Translations under genes and position numbers: made by a program
Source: SIG598 sp045605025
Lineage (GTDB): Bacteria; Bacillota; Clostridia; Oscillospirales; Acutalibacteraceae
Length of the DNA: 64,000 bases
Reading direction: 5' to 3'
NCBI GenBank assembly: GCA_045605025.1
Contig: JAZUPE010000043.1
Coordinates: forward strand, 43,017 to 107,016
Part shown: in pieces, positions 8,996 to 17,262 of the stretch
How the letters are laid out: the number at the start of each line of letters is the position of its first letter
Numbering within the stretch: position 1 is the stretch's first letter
Notes under the pieces: model-generated
What the model saw: only the letters and a program-made list of their open reading frames with translations
What the model was told of the DNA's origin: nothing
Database searches by the model: none

Positions 8996-11137
8996 ATGGA
9001 ACACAAATGTCCCGCCGTATCGGTTATCATTCCGGTATACATGGTGGAGGATTATCTCAGAGAATGCCTCGACAGCGCTGTCAATCAGACACTGTCAGAG
9101 ATAGAGATCATCTGCGTTGACGACGGCTCTACCGACAGTTCTACGCAGATTGTTGAAGAATATGCCGCTAAACACGGCTCCGTCCGGCTCATCCGCAAGG
9201 AAAACGGCGGACAGTCCAGCGCACGCAACGTCGGACTGGACTCCGCCGCCGGCAGATACGTTTATTTCCTCGACAGCGACGATTATCTCGATCGCAACAC
9301 CCTTGAGGAGCTTTATACCAGAGCAGAAGCAGATAATCTTGATATACTCTGCTTCAACTGCGTGCCTTTTTTTGAAAGCGAAAGAATAAAGAACGAAAAT
9401 CTGAATTTCATTGACTACTACGATCGCAAGGGTGATTATTCTGGTGTGCACAGCGGACAGGTCATGTTTTGCAAAATGCGCCCCAACCGCGAATTTTTCG
9501 CCTCGGTCTGCCTGCAGTTTTTCCGCCGCGATCTTATCGAATCCAACGGACTGCGCTTCTACGAAGGTATCATCCACGAGGATAACCTGTTTTCCTTTCA
9601 GTGCATGATGCTCGCGGAAAGAGTGTCTTATGTCCGTAAGAGTTATTATCATCGTCGTGTGCGCGGCGAGTCAACCATGACCGCCACTCAATCAATGAAA
9701 AACGTGCAGGGATACATCGTTGCCTATTCGGAAATGATCGCCTTTATGCGCAACCGGCAGGTTGAACCGGAAATCGCAGAACATATCTACGAATATCTTT
9801 TCAACAGCATATTCGGTAACGCCCGCAGAATTTTCCGTTCTCTGGACATTCCCGGAGAGCAGGCCGTGCTGGATACGGACGATTTCTGTGCCGGTCATTT
9901 CTTTGATATGATCAAGCGCAGCGGCGAAACCGAATTCGAGCGCAGCTTTATCAAGGCTGAAAACGAAAGTCTTCGCAGCCGGCTTAAAACCGTTGAGGAC
10001 GAATACCGCACATCTGTTGCATATCGTGTAGGCAATGTAATCACATATATCCCACGCATGGCAGTTATTGCTCTACGCGGTTTCAAGCGGCACGGACTGT
10101 CTTACGGATTCCGGGCCATCGGACTGCGCATCAAGCAGAAACTTGGCGGTTCATCTCCCCTCGTCTCAATAATCATGCCTGTATATAATGTTGAGGAGTT
10201 CATCGAGCAGGGTCTCGATACCTTGCTTCAGCAGACCATGAAGCGAATTGAGATAATCTGCGTGGACGACGGCTCCACCGACCGCTCCCTTGAGATACTC
10301 AACAAATACGCCGCACGTGACAATCGCGTAAAAGTATACACCCAGCAGAATCAATACGCCGGTGCTGCCAGAAATCTTGGTCTTTCCCACGCACAGGGCG
10401 AGTATGTCGTATTCCTTGACTCTGACGATTTCTTTGCGAAAGGTCTCGCCGAGCAGGCTTACACTGCCGCTAAACTGGCAGAGGCAGACATCGTCCTCTA
10501 CGGCGCCAAGCACTACAACAACAAAACAGGCGAGTACAAGGATGCCAAGTGGCTGCTCAACACCGCCATCGCTCCAAAAAAACAACCCTTCAACTACAGA
10601 GACTGCCCCGAACATATCTTCCGCATCACTTCCCCCTGCCCCTGGACAAAAATGTTCCGCCGGTCTTTTGTGGAAAAATCCGGTCTTCAGTTCCAGCATA
10701 CTCAGAATTCCAACGACCTTTTCTTCACCCTTTCCGCGCTTGCCATGGCAGAGCGTATAGTAACCCTTGACAAGCAGCTGGTATATTACCGCGTGGGACT
10801 GGACAACAACCTGCAGTCCACAAAAAAGCGCCATCCTTTGTGCTTCTATGAAGCTTATTCTGCGTGGCACGACAAGCTGGTAGAAATGGGCGTAATGGAT
10901 GATCTGAGAAACAGCTATGTTAATATCGCGCTTTCCGGCTGTCTGTATAATCTGCGCAGCCAGAGCGATCCTGAAGCAAAGCGCATCGTTTTCGATAAAC
11001 TCAAAAATGAAGCTTTCACTTCTCTGGAAATCGCCGGTCACGATGCCGATTACTATTACTCAGCAGAAAACTACACCGATATGTGCCGTATACTCAGCGG
11101 CAGTTTTGAAGCTTACATGGCTTCGCTAAGCGAATAA
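8996..11137 (+). CDS. Two-domain family 2 glycosyltransferase
   Basis: The 713-residue protein contains two complete GT2 (GT-A fold) domains. Domain 1 (about residues 8-230) begins VSVIIPVYMVEDYL and has VDDGSTD and the DxD-like DSDDYLD; domain 2 (about 390-600) begins VSIIMPVYNVEEF and has VDDGSTD and DSDDF. They are joined by a linker with a basic amphipathic stretch. No transmembrane segment is evident. Such proteins build capsular or wall polysaccharide chains, sometimes adding two alternating sugars; the substrate is not predictable. The ATG at 8996 lies 7 bases after CGGAGG. The gene stands alone, bounded by terminators on both sides, rather than in a polysaccharide cluster. Confidence 0.9.
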   Translation: MEHKCPAVSVIIPVYMVEDYLRECLDSAVNQTLSEIEIICVDDGSTDSSTQIVEEYAAKHGSVRLIRKENGGQSSARNVGLDSAAGRYVYFLDSDDYLDRNTLEELYTRAEADNLDILCFNCVPFFESERIKNENLNFIDYYDRKGDYSGVHSGQVMFCKMRPNREFFASVCLQFFRRDLIESNGLRFYEGIIHEDNLFSFQCMMLAERVSYVRKSYYHRRVRGESTMTATQSMKNVQGYIVAYSEMIAFMRNRQVEPEIAEHIYEYLFNSIFGNARRIFRSLDIPGEQAVLDTDDFCAGHFFDMIKRSGETEFERSFIKAENESLRSRLKTVEDEYRTSVAYRVGNVITYIPRMAVIALRGFKRHGLSYGFRAIGLRIKQKLGGSSPLVSIIMPVYNVEEFIEQGLDTLLQQTMKRIEIICVDDGSTDRSLEILNKYAARDNRVKVYTQQNQYAGAARNLGLSHAQGEYVVFLDSDDFFAKGLAEQAYTAAKLAEADIVLYGAKHYNNKTGEYKDAKWLLNTAIAPKKQPFNYRDCPEHIFRITSPCPWTKMFRRSFVEKSGLQFQHTQNSNDLFFTLSALAMAERIVTLDKQLVYYRVGLDNNLQSTKKRHPLCFYEAYSAWHDKLVEMGVMDDLRNSYVNIALSGCLYNLRSQSDPEAKRIVFDKLKNEAFTSLEIAGHDADYYYSAENYTDMCRILSGSFEAYMASLSE

Positions 11138-11145
11138 TTACTCAA

Positions 11146-11190
11146 ACGCGTCCGGACAGCATCATTTTTGCAATCCGGACGCGTTTTTTC
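11146..11190 (+). terminator. Intrinsic terminator after GT2 gene
   Basis: An 11-bp stem, ACGCGTCCGGA with TCCGGACGCGT, ends in TTTTTTC. Confidence 0.9.
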
Positions 11191-11217
11191 TATATTCGGA
11201 CAGCCTTTGTCCAGCTA

Positions 11218-11246
11218 TTCACACAAACAATCTCAAGTATTATACT
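11218..11246 (+). promoter_or_regulatory. Promoter of repeat lipoprotein 1
   Basis: TTCACA (11218-11223) and TATACT (11241-11246) are separated by 17 bases, consistent with a vegetative sigma-A promoter. Confidence 0.55.
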
Positions 11247-11276
11247 AAAACTAATTTTTCATCGGGAGGAAATAAA

Positions 11277-12326
11277 ATGAGTATCAAAAAGACAGTTATT
11301 GCCATACTATGCGCCGCAGCTTTCCTGACCCTCTCCGGCTGTGATTCTCAGGATTACAAGACCGCTCTGGGCATGATAGAAAATCAGCAGTGGTTCGAGG
11401 CAAGAGATATGTTCGTCGCTCTTGAAGATTACAAGGATTCCGCCGACATGCTGACAGAGTGCGACTACAACATCGCCCTCAGCGTAATGGAAAGCGGCGA
11501 ATATGAAGACGCCCTCGCTAAGTTCGAAGCGCTGAACGGTTACAAGGACAGTGCCGGCAAGATCACCGAATGTTCCTATCAGATAGCTGTCGCCCTTCAG
11601 GACGCCGGTGAGTATGACAAGGCAATTGATGCTTTTGAAGCCCTTGGTGACTACGAAGACTGTGCAGATCGCGTCACTGAATGCACCTATAAAAGCGCCA
11701 TGGCTCACTATGATGCAGAAGAATATGAAGAGGCTCTTTCTCTGTTCCAGTCCCTTGAGGATTATAAAGATGCCGTACACTATGTGGTAGTATGCAGACT
11801 GCTCACTGACTCCTACGGGTACGTATCTGAATTCGCTTCCAACATGGATAGTGACTTCATGAAATATGGTATACCCTATCTTCTCGCAGAAAGAGACTCT
11901 TCCGGCTATGATGAACGTGTGTACAGAGTCGTAGGTCTTGAAGCCTCCGAGAAAACCCACGTCTATTTCACAAACATTACCTCGAACTGGACAACTCACC
12001 GCATGGGTGAAATCAACGGCGTAATCGTTATGGGCACAGCCGGCAGCGCGGAAGAAATCGAACTCGTTTATCCGGAAGTTGTTTTCACCGCCGGTACTGC
12101 ACTCGCTCAGCTCGATAACACCTCAACGCCTGAAGATCTTATCCTGATGCTCAACACGGAATTTGAACGTCTGGCTGCTGAGGAGTTCGCTGAAATAACC
12201 GGCAACAGCTACACCAATTATGAATTTGAACACAACGGCTACAACTGCTATCTTGCCGTTTCAGAGATCGGCGATAATTTCCGCTTTATTTTTTCGGTCT
12301 CTGTGCCTGAACTAATAACAGAATAA
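11277..12326 (+). CDS. Tetratricopeptide-like repeat lipoprotein, paralogue 1
   Basis: The 349-residue product has a lipoprotein signal peptide with lipobox LSGC (Cys22), so it should be anchored to the outer face of the membrane. Residues about 23-180 hold four degenerate helical repeats of roughly 36 residues of the type A-x-F-x-x-L-x-x-Y-x-D-[SC]-A...C, resembling TPR/Sel1 arrays common in Clostridia. The C-terminal 170 residues form an unrecognised domain shared with the next two genes. Repeats of this kind bind proteins or peptides; the partner is unknown. It has its own promoter and terminator and a GGGAGG ribosome site. Confidence 0.8.
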   Translation: MSIKKTVIAILCAAAFLTLSGCDSQDYKTALGMIENQQWFEARDMFVALEDYKDSADMLTECDYNIALSVMESGEYEDALAKFEALNGYKDSAGKITECSYQIAVALQDAGEYDKAIDAFEALGDYEDCADRVTECTYKSAMAHYDAEEYEEALSLFQSLEDYKDAVHYVVVCRLLTDSYGYVSEFASNMDSDFMKYGIPYLLAERDSSGYDERVYRVVGLEASEKTHVYFTNITSNWTTHRMGEINGVIVMGTAGSAEEIELVYPEVVFTAGTALAQLDNTSTPEDLILMLNTEFERLAAEEFAEITGNSYTNYEFEHNGYNCYLAVSEIGDNFRFIFSVSVPELITE

Positions 12327-12333
12327 CTGTAAA

Positions 12334-12372
12334 AAACATCCTGAATCCTGCAAAGTCATTCAGGATGTTTTT
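12334..12372 (+). terminator. Intrinsic terminator after repeat lipoprotein 1
   Basis: A 13-bp stem, AAACATCCTGAAT with ATTCAGGATGTTT, is followed by a short T run. Confidence 0.8.
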
Positions 12373-12394
12373 CTTCTGCCGTATTTTTCTATAT

Positions 12395-12423
12395 TTGACT
12401 TATTATCTTTATTCAGCTATAAT
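12395..12423 (+). promoter_or_regulatory. Promoter of repeat lipoprotein 2
   Basis: TTGACT (12395-12400), 17 bases, TATAAT (12418-12423): nearly perfect sigma-A consensus. Confidence 0.8.
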
Positions 12424-12454
12424 TTATTCAAATTCATTTATTGGAGGAAAGAAA

Positions 12455-13531
12455 ATGAGTATCAAAAAGACAGTTATCACCATTCTCTGCGCTGCCGCTT
12501 TCCTGTCCCTCTCCGGCTGTGATTCTCAGGATTACAAGACTGCTCTGGGCATGATGGAAAATCAGCAGTGGTCCGAGGCAAGAGAAATGTTTGTCGCTCT
12601 TGAAGATTACAAGGATTCTGCCGACATGCTGGCAGAGTGTGACTACAACATCGCTCTTGGTGTCATGGAAAACGGCGAGTATGAGGATGCCATCGCAAAG
12701 TTCGAAGCTCTGAACGGTTACAAGGAAAGTGCCGACAAGATCTCCGAGTGCGGCGAACTTATCCTCAAGCGTGACTATGACAACGCTATGGCTCTTTATA
12801 ATGACGGTGAATACGACAAGGCTATCGAAGCCTTCAAGGCTCTGGGTGACTACGAAGACAGTGCTGATATGATCACCGACTGCACCTATCAGAACGCTAT
12901 GAAGCTCTATGAGAGCAAAAAGTATAACGAAGCTCTTGCTACATTTGAAGACCTTGGCGATTATGAAGATTCCTATCGCTACACCATCATCTGCAAGCTG
13001 CTCATCGATTCCGATGATTTTACTTCCGATTTCGCTGCTAACATCTGCAAGACATATAAGCAGGTCGGATGCACCTATTCTCTTCTGGACATCAACTTTG
13101 ATGACAGCTACACTGAAAAGATCTATGTGATCGACGGTGAAGACGCTTCCGAGAAATCCACCCTTTACTTCACCAACACCACTTCCGACTGGTATTTCGA
13201 TTCCTACAAACAGATCAATTCTGTATATGCAATGGGAACCGCAGAATCTCCAGAGGAGATTGAAAAAGTGCTGGTTGAAGTTATCATCACAGCCGGCGCA
13301 GCACTCGCCGAACTGGATGGTTCCTCCCCCGACGAAGTCATCCTCATGCTGAGTTCCGAATTTGAATCACTGTCTATGGCTGTAATCGAACAGCTTGCGA
13401 CCAATCCCGAAGCCTATCTTGACTATGACTTCGAACGCAATGGCTACGACTGCTTCATCGAAGTCTCCTGCGCAGAAAACGAATACACCTTCCTCTTCGG
13501 TGCTGTAATTCCTGAACTTGTCACCGAATAA
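12455..13531 (+). CDS. Tetratricopeptide-like repeat lipoprotein, paralogue 2
   Basis: This 358-residue paralogue of the preceding gene is almost identical to it through the signal peptide and first repeats (MSIKKTVITILCAAAF, lipobox LSGC) and then diverges. It carries one more repeat region than paralogue 1, with a slightly irregular unit around CGELILKRDYDNAMALY, and the same C-terminal domain with SEKSTLYFTNTTSDW. The ATG at 12455 is chosen because GGAGG precedes it by 8 bases and because it aligns with paralogue 1; a longer in-frame ATG at 12365 lies inside the upstream terminator. It is monocistronic. Confidence 0.8.
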   Translation: MSIKKTVITILCAAAFLSLSGCDSQDYKTALGMMENQQWSEAREMFVALEDYKDSADMLAECDYNIALGVMENGEYEDAIAKFEALNGYKESADKISECGELILKRDYDNAMALYNDGEYDKAIEAFKALGDYEDSADMITDCTYQNAMKLYESKKYNEALATFEDLGDYEDSYRYTIICKLLIDSDDFTSDFAANICKTYKQVGCTYSLLDINFDDSYTEKIYVIDGEDASEKSTLYFTNTTSDWYFDSYKQINSVYAMGTAESPEEIEKVLVEVIITAGAALAELDGSSPDEVILMLSSEFESLSMAVIEQLATNPEAYLDYDFERNGYDCFIEVSCAENEYTFLFGAVIPELVTE

Positions 13532-13547
13532 TCGATACTGATACTTG

Positions 13548-13587
13548 CGCCGCCTGATTGCATCAATTTCAATCAGGCGGCGTTTTT
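13548..13587 (+). terminator. Intrinsic terminator after repeat lipoprotein 2
   Basis: A perfect 13-bp stem, CGCCGCCTGATTG with CAATCAGGCGGCG, is followed by TTTTT. Confidence 0.92.
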
Positions 13588-13620
13588 ACGTATAATTATT
13601 CAAATTCAAGTGCTATCATG

Positions 13621-13649
13621 TTGACACGTAATTTCCTGTTTGATATAAT
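13621..13649 (+). promoter_or_regulatory. Consensus promoter of repeat lipoprotein 3
   Basis: TTGACA (13621-13626), 17 bases, TATAAT (13644-13649): an exact sigma-A consensus in both hexamers. Confidence 0.9.
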
Positions 13650-13681
13650 GTTTACAAATTATTAATATTGGAGGAATGAAA

Positions 13682-14752
13682 TTGAATATTAAAAAGACAA
13701 TTATAGCCGTTCTTTGCGCCGCAGCTTTTATGTCCCTCTCCGGCTGTGACTCCCAGGATTACAACGTGGCAATGGAAATGATGGTCAATCACCAGTGGAC
13801 CGAAGCAAGAGAGATGTTTGTTGCTCTTGAGGATTATAAGGATTCTGCAAATCTGCTGACCGAATGCGACTACAACATCGCTCTGGGCGTTATGGAAAAC
13901 GGTGACTACGAAGAAGCCATTGCAAAGTTTGAAGATCTGAACGGTTACAAGGACAGCGCAGACAAGATTACCGAGTGTTCCTATCAGATTGCCTCCGCTC
14001 TGTACGAATCCGGCGAGTATGACAAGGCAGCTGAAGCTTTTGAGGCTCTGGGTGATTACGAAGACTGCGCCGATAAGGTTACTGAATGCACCTATCTGAA
14101 CGCAAAGGCTCTTTTTGACGCAAAGAGTTTCGAGGAAGCCCTTCCCTTATTTGAATCTCTTGAGGACTATGAAGATTCCGTACGCTGCGTTACCGTCTGC
14201 CGTTTAGCCACTGAATCCAAAAGATTTGTCAGAGAACTGGTAAAAGACATGGAAGATATCATGGAAGATAATGACTTCAACTATGAGCTTCTTGATGTCA
14301 GCGAATTCTCTTCCAACGGCGATATCTGTTACTTTGTCACCGGCAATGAATGCACCGGTAAGGTTCTTGTTGCTTTCCTCAGCTTCGATTCCGATGGAGA
14401 AATCATTCTGGACGGTCCGGTGAACAGCATTATCATTTATACCAGAGATATAACTGAAGAGAATTTTGAAGCAGCATTTTCCGAGATAATGGTAGCAAGT
14501 GCCGCGGCTCTTGCCGCTATTGATTCTTCCTCCGACACTGAGGAAACCATGCTCAAAGTAATTGATGAATTCGACGAAACTGCAACTATTGAGCTTTCCG
14601 AGATCGATGTCATCCCCGGCTCTACAAATTCCGAATTTACTCAGAACGGTTTCGACTGCTTCGTTGAAATTACCGATGTCATTGCCGAAGACAGCACTTG
14701 CCTTTATGGCTTTGCTTTCGGTATTAACGTCCCCGAACTTCTCGAAGACTGA
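13682..14752 (+). CDS. Tetratricopeptide-like repeat lipoprotein, paralogue 3
   Basis: This is the third tandem paralogue (356 residues from this start), with the same signal peptide, lipobox LSGC, four repeats and a more divergent C-terminal domain. I place the start at the TTG at 13682. Aligning the leader with paralogue 1 puts GGAGG and the twelve following bases in register, and the codon matching the paralogue's ATG is this TTG. The ATG at 13676 is only one base from GGAGG, too close for efficient initiation. A weaker start codon could lower its translation relative to its sisters, despite its perfect promoter. Confidence 0.75.
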   Translation: MNIKKTIIAVLCAAAFMSLSGCDSQDYNVAMEMMVNHQWTEAREMFVALEDYKDSANLLTECDYNIALGVMENGDYEEAIAKFEDLNGYKDSADKITECSYQIASALYESGEYDKAAEAFEALGDYEDCADKVTECTYLNAKALFDAKSFEEALPLFESLEDYEDSVRCVTVCRLATESKRFVRELVKDMEDIMEDNDFNYELLDVSEFSSNGDICYFVTGNECTGKVLVAFLSFDSDGEIILDGPVNSIIIYTRDITEENFEAAFSEIMVASAAALAAIDSSSDTEETMLKVIDEFDETATIELSEIDVIPGSTNSEFTQNGFDCFVEITDVIAEDSTCLYGFAFGINVPELLED

Positions 14753-14771
14753 TTTTATCTTATACTATTAA

Positions 14772-14810
14772 AAGCAGCCTGATTGTGTGATTGCAATCAG
14801 GCTGCTTATT
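14772..14810 (+). terminator. Intrinsic terminator after repeat lipoprotein 3
   Basis: A perfect 14-bp stem, AAGCAGCCTGATTG with CAATCAGGCTGCTT, is followed by a weak AT-rich tail. Confidence 0.7.
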
Positions 14811-15303
14811 TATGTTCTCTTGTAAAAAACAAATAACAAAATGTGATTGTCGCAGATTATTGACTCGAATATTCTCGGACATTTGTCACAGAACTTGTGT
14901 GAATCTGCCAAACTCCTGTACTCCGTGTCTTCACAGAATCTCATGGAAATATCGCCGAAACACTCCCTGGAACACCCCGGATTCCCGGCAGAAATTTTAC
15001 ATAATCCCGATTTCTGCTGCCCGTATCTTACGGGTATCTCTCTGAACCTTCGCAGCACCGATTCATCGCATAATTATACGGATATTCGCTGACGAGGCGG
15101 TCATAAATGTCCGTCTCTCTCCCCTTCACCTCCCTTTAAAATAGATTAAGCACCCGACTTCCTCTTTCGGTTGTCAGGGTGCTTTGCTGTTTCTGCGGCG
15201 CTTTTCCGTTCACGGAATCTTACTCGACAAACTCTGCCACAATCGACGTCATTTGTTGGAGACGCTCACAACAAAAAAAATTTTGACTTTTTTAAAAAAC
15301 CTC
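14811..15303. other. Gene-free stretch between lipoprotein 3 and the perR-like gene
   Basis: I see no supportable gene in about 490 bases. Short open frames on both strands have no ribosome site or recognisable family. The only structure is a hairpin near 15148-15184 (AAGCACCC with GGGTGCTT, extended by GAC/GTC) without a good T run. A small RNA cannot be excluded. Confidence 0.5.
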
Positions 15304-15339
15304 TTGACTTTTTAGGAACAATTCTTATAATTATTCTTG
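15304..15339 (+). promoter_or_regulatory. Promoter with candidate Per box ahead of the perR-like gene
   Basis: TTGACT (15304-15309), 16 bases, TATAAT (15326-15331) form a good sigma-A promoter. The stretch TTATAATTATTCTTG (15325-15339) overlaps the -10 and matches 11 of the 14 defined positions of the Bacillus Per box (TTATAATnATTATAA), with a perfect left half. This suggests autorepression relieved by peroxide. Confidence 0.5.
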
Positions 15340-15370
15340 TAAATAAAAGAAAGCAAAAAGGAGTGATTAT

Positions 15371-15736
15371 ATGACCGAGCAAAGAAAACTGATTTACGAC
15401 ATCGTCATGCAGGCCTGCAATCACCCCACAGCTGAGGAGATCTATCTTGAGGCTAAGCGAAAACGCCCCAGCATAGCTATGGGAACCGTCTACCGCAACC
15501 TCGGCATTCTCAGCGAAAACGGCGAGATCCTGCATATACCTATCATCGATGGTCCTGATCGCTATGACAAAACCCTCTCGCCTCATGAGCATATGACCTG
15601 CAGTCGCTGCGGGTGCGTAGTCGACGCGGAAATCGGCAATCTGACCGATCATCTGAGAGCTTTGAGCGGACTGGACATCAATTCCTACGACCTTAATCTT
15701 AAGGGCGTTTGCCCAAGCTGTCTTGAGGAGGGCTGA
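15371..15736 (+). CDS. Fur-family regulator, PerR-like
   Basis: This 121-residue Fur-family repressor has the winged helix (HPTAEEIYLEAK, then MGTVYRNLGIL), the HxH metal-site segment in SPHEHMTC and both structural zinc pairs (CSRC and CPSC). The next genes are peroxide-detoxifying proteins, so PerR is a better guess than Fur or Zur. PerR senses peroxide by iron-catalysed oxidation of histidines in its metal site. It is short at the N terminus, lacking the roughly 15 residues usually found ahead of the first helix. The ATG at 15371 has AAGGAG upstream, and the gene ends 4 bases before the Hrb start. Confidence 0.85.
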   Translation: MTEQRKLIYDIVMQACNHPTAEEIYLEAKRKRPSIAMGTVYRNLGILSENGEILHIPIIDGPDRYDKTLSPHEHMTCSRCGCVVDAEIGNLTDHLRALSGLDINSYDLNLKGVCPSCLEEG

Positions 15737-15740
15737 TACT

Positions 15741-16934
15741 ATGGATCCTGCCGCATTATACAATCTCAGCTACGGTCTATATGTTCTCTCCAGCAAGATC
15801 AATGGCGAACCTTGCGGCTGTATCGTCAACACCGCCATCCAGCAAACCGACCAGCCTCTGCGTATCAGTGTCACAGTCAACAAGGCGAATCGTACCTGCG
15901 ATGCAATTAATGCAAGCGGCATGTTCTGCGTTTCAGTTCTTGACACCGGCACAAATTTTAAAATGATTCGCCGCTTCGGATTCCAAAGCAGCCGCGACGT
16001 CGACAAATTTGACGGTCTGCGCATCGAACAGTCCCGTTCCGGACTGCCGGTTATTACCGATAACACCTGCGCATATATTGAAGCCAAAGTTGTTCACAAG
16101 CTGGATCAGGGCACGCACATCATGTTTCTTGGAACAGTGACCGATGCAAAAACACTTTCCGGCACCACTCCTCTCACCTACGCATATTATCACAGCAACA
16201 TCAAACCTAAGCCCGCTCAGACTGCCTCCGGAGGTTACCGGTGCAGAATATGCGGATACATTCACGAAGGAGACACACTCCCTGCTGATTATGTCTGTCC
16301 ATTATGCAAGCACGGCGTGGTTGATTTTGAACCGCTGTCTGTCAGCACTGAAATAAACAATATAAATAATATCAAAGGAGAAAAGATTATGAAAAAGTTT
16401 GTTTGCTCTGTTTGCGGTTACGTTCACGAAGGTCCCGAGGCTCCCGAATTCTGCCCTCAGTGCAAGGTTCCCGCTTCCAAGTTTGTCGAGCAGGTTTCCG
16501 GTGAGACTGTCTGGGCCGACGAACATGTTGTCGGTGTAGCTCAGGGCGTTGATATGGAAATCATCGAAGGTCTGCGTGCAAACTTTGTCGGCGAGTGCTC
16601 CGAAGTTGGTATGTATCTTGCCATGGCTCGCGTTGCACATCGTGAAGGCTATCCTGAGATCGGTCTGTACTGGGAAAAGGCCGCTTACGAAGAAGCTGAG
16701 CATGCTGCCAAGTTTGCTGAGCTGCTGGGCGAAGTTGTCACCGACTCTACCAAGAAGAATCTCGCAATGCGCGTAGAGGCCGAATCCGGTGCCTGCGACG
16801 GCAAAAAGAAGCTTGCTGCCCGTGCCAAGGAACTTGGTCTTGACGCTATCCACGACACCGTCCATGAGATGGCCAAGGACGAGGCCCGACACGGCCGTGC
16901 TTTCGAGGGTCTGCTGAAGAGATATTTCGGTTAA
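15741..16934 (+). CDS. High-molecular-weight rubredoxin fused in frame to reverse rubrerythrin
   Basis: The frame runs 397 residues without a stop. Residues 1-165 are a flavin reductase-like FMN-binding split barrel; about 175-205 are a rubredoxin (CRICGY...CPLC). Together they match Hrb, which passes NADH electrons to oxygen- and peroxide-reducing partners in acetogens and clostridia. Residues 217-397 are a complete rubrerythrin with the rubredoxin domain first. The junction (about residues 206-216) is Asn/Ile-rich, looks like translated intergenic DNA, and holds a full ribosome site for the internal ATG at 16389. Either a genuine fusion is made, or lost termination gives both a fusion and free rubrerythrin. 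The start has GAGGAGGG 8 bases upstream. Confidence 0.85.
   Translation: MDPAALYNLSYGLYVLSSKINGEPCGCIVNTAIQQTDQPLRISVTVNKANRTCDAINASGMFCVSVLDTGTNFKMIRRFGFQSSRDVDKFDGLRIEQSRSGLPVITDNTCAYIEAKVVHKLDQGTHIMFLGTVTDAKTLSGTTPLTYAYYHSNIKPKPAQTASGGYRCRICGYIHEGDTLPADYVCPLCKHGVVDFEPLSVSTEINNINNIKGEKIMKKFVCSVCGYVHEGPEAPEFCPQCKVPASKFVEQVSGETVWADEHVVGVAQGVDMEIIEGLRANFVGECSEVGMYLAMARVAHREGYPEIGLYWEKAAYEEAEHAAKFAELLGEVVTDSTKKNLAMRVEAESGACDGKKKLAARAKELGLDAIHDTVHEMAKDEARHGRAFEGLLKRYFG
16389..16934 (+). CDS. Reverse rubrerythrin from an internal start
   Basis: Translation from the ATG at 16389, 8 bases after AAAGGAG, would give a 181-residue reverse rubrerythrin. It has an N-terminal rubredoxin domain (CSVCGY and CPQC) followed by the four-helix diiron domain with the metal-binding pattern GECSEVGMYL, EEAEH and DEARHGRAF. 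In Clostridium acetobutylicum, proteins of this type and size reduce hydrogen peroxide and oxygen with NADH by way of rubredoxin and are repressed by PerR. The length equals that of free-standing homologues, which supports independent production of this product in addition to the longer fusion. Confidence 0.8.
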   Translation: MKKFVCSVCGYVHEGPEAPEFCPQCKVPASKFVEQVSGETVWADEHVVGVAQGVDMEIIEGLRANFVGECSEVGMYLAMARVAHREGYPEIGLYWEKAAYEEAEHAAKFAELLGEVVTDSTKKNLAMRVEAESGACDGKKKLAARAKELGLDAIHDTVHEMAKDEARHGRAFEGLLKRYFG

Positions 16935-16940
16935 TTTCAG

Positions 16941-17180
16941 ATGCGGGCATACGCTCCGTCAGGCTGCCCCAAATGCGGCAGCAAAATACACTGGCATGAA
17001 CAGCCGAATCTTTCGAACTACTCCCCGCCTGCAACCGGACCATTCTTTCATGTCAAGGTATGCGGATTCCGCATTCAACCGGATGAACTAACCCGTATTC
17101 TTAAAGTTCTGTTTGCATCAAACCGTGTCAGATATAGCTGTTCAAAGTGCGGATTTACTGCAAAGTATCGAATGCACTGA
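16941..17180 (+). CDS. Small zinc-ribbon protein
   Basis: A 79-residue frame starts 6 bases after the rubrerythrin stop. It has two CxxC pairs, CPKCGSK near the N terminus and CSKCGF near the C terminus, as in a zinc ribbon or rubredoxin-like knuckle. No clear ribosome site precedes the ATG, so it would depend on coupling to the upstream gene. I do not recognise a family. The position inside the oxidative-stress cluster and the four paired cysteines are the main support. Confidence 0.45.
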   Translation: MRAYAPSGCPKCGSKIHWHEQPNLSNYSPPATGPFFHVKVCGFRIQPDELTRILKVLFASNRVRYSCSKCGFTAKYRMH

Positions 17181-17203
17181 GCCTGTAAATCACGATAACA
17201 CAG

Positions 17204-17229
17204 CCATGCGGGGCTTGAGCCTCGCATGG
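17204..17229 (+). promoter_or_regulatory. Strong hairpin in the leader of rubredoxin 1
   Basis: CCATGCGGGGC pairs with GCCTCGCATGG around a TTGA loop, 34 bases before the rubredoxin start. There is no T run, so it is more likely an RNA-processing or stabilising element than a terminator. Confidence 0.45.
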
Positions 17230-17262
17230 TGTTCCCCCTAAGAATACAAGGAGGTACTGAAC

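Noticed and set aside
14810..15058. Cys-containing 82-codon open frame on the minus strand
   Set aside because: No ribosome site, a non-ATG start, atypical composition and no recognisable fold; two CxxC-like pairs are not enough.
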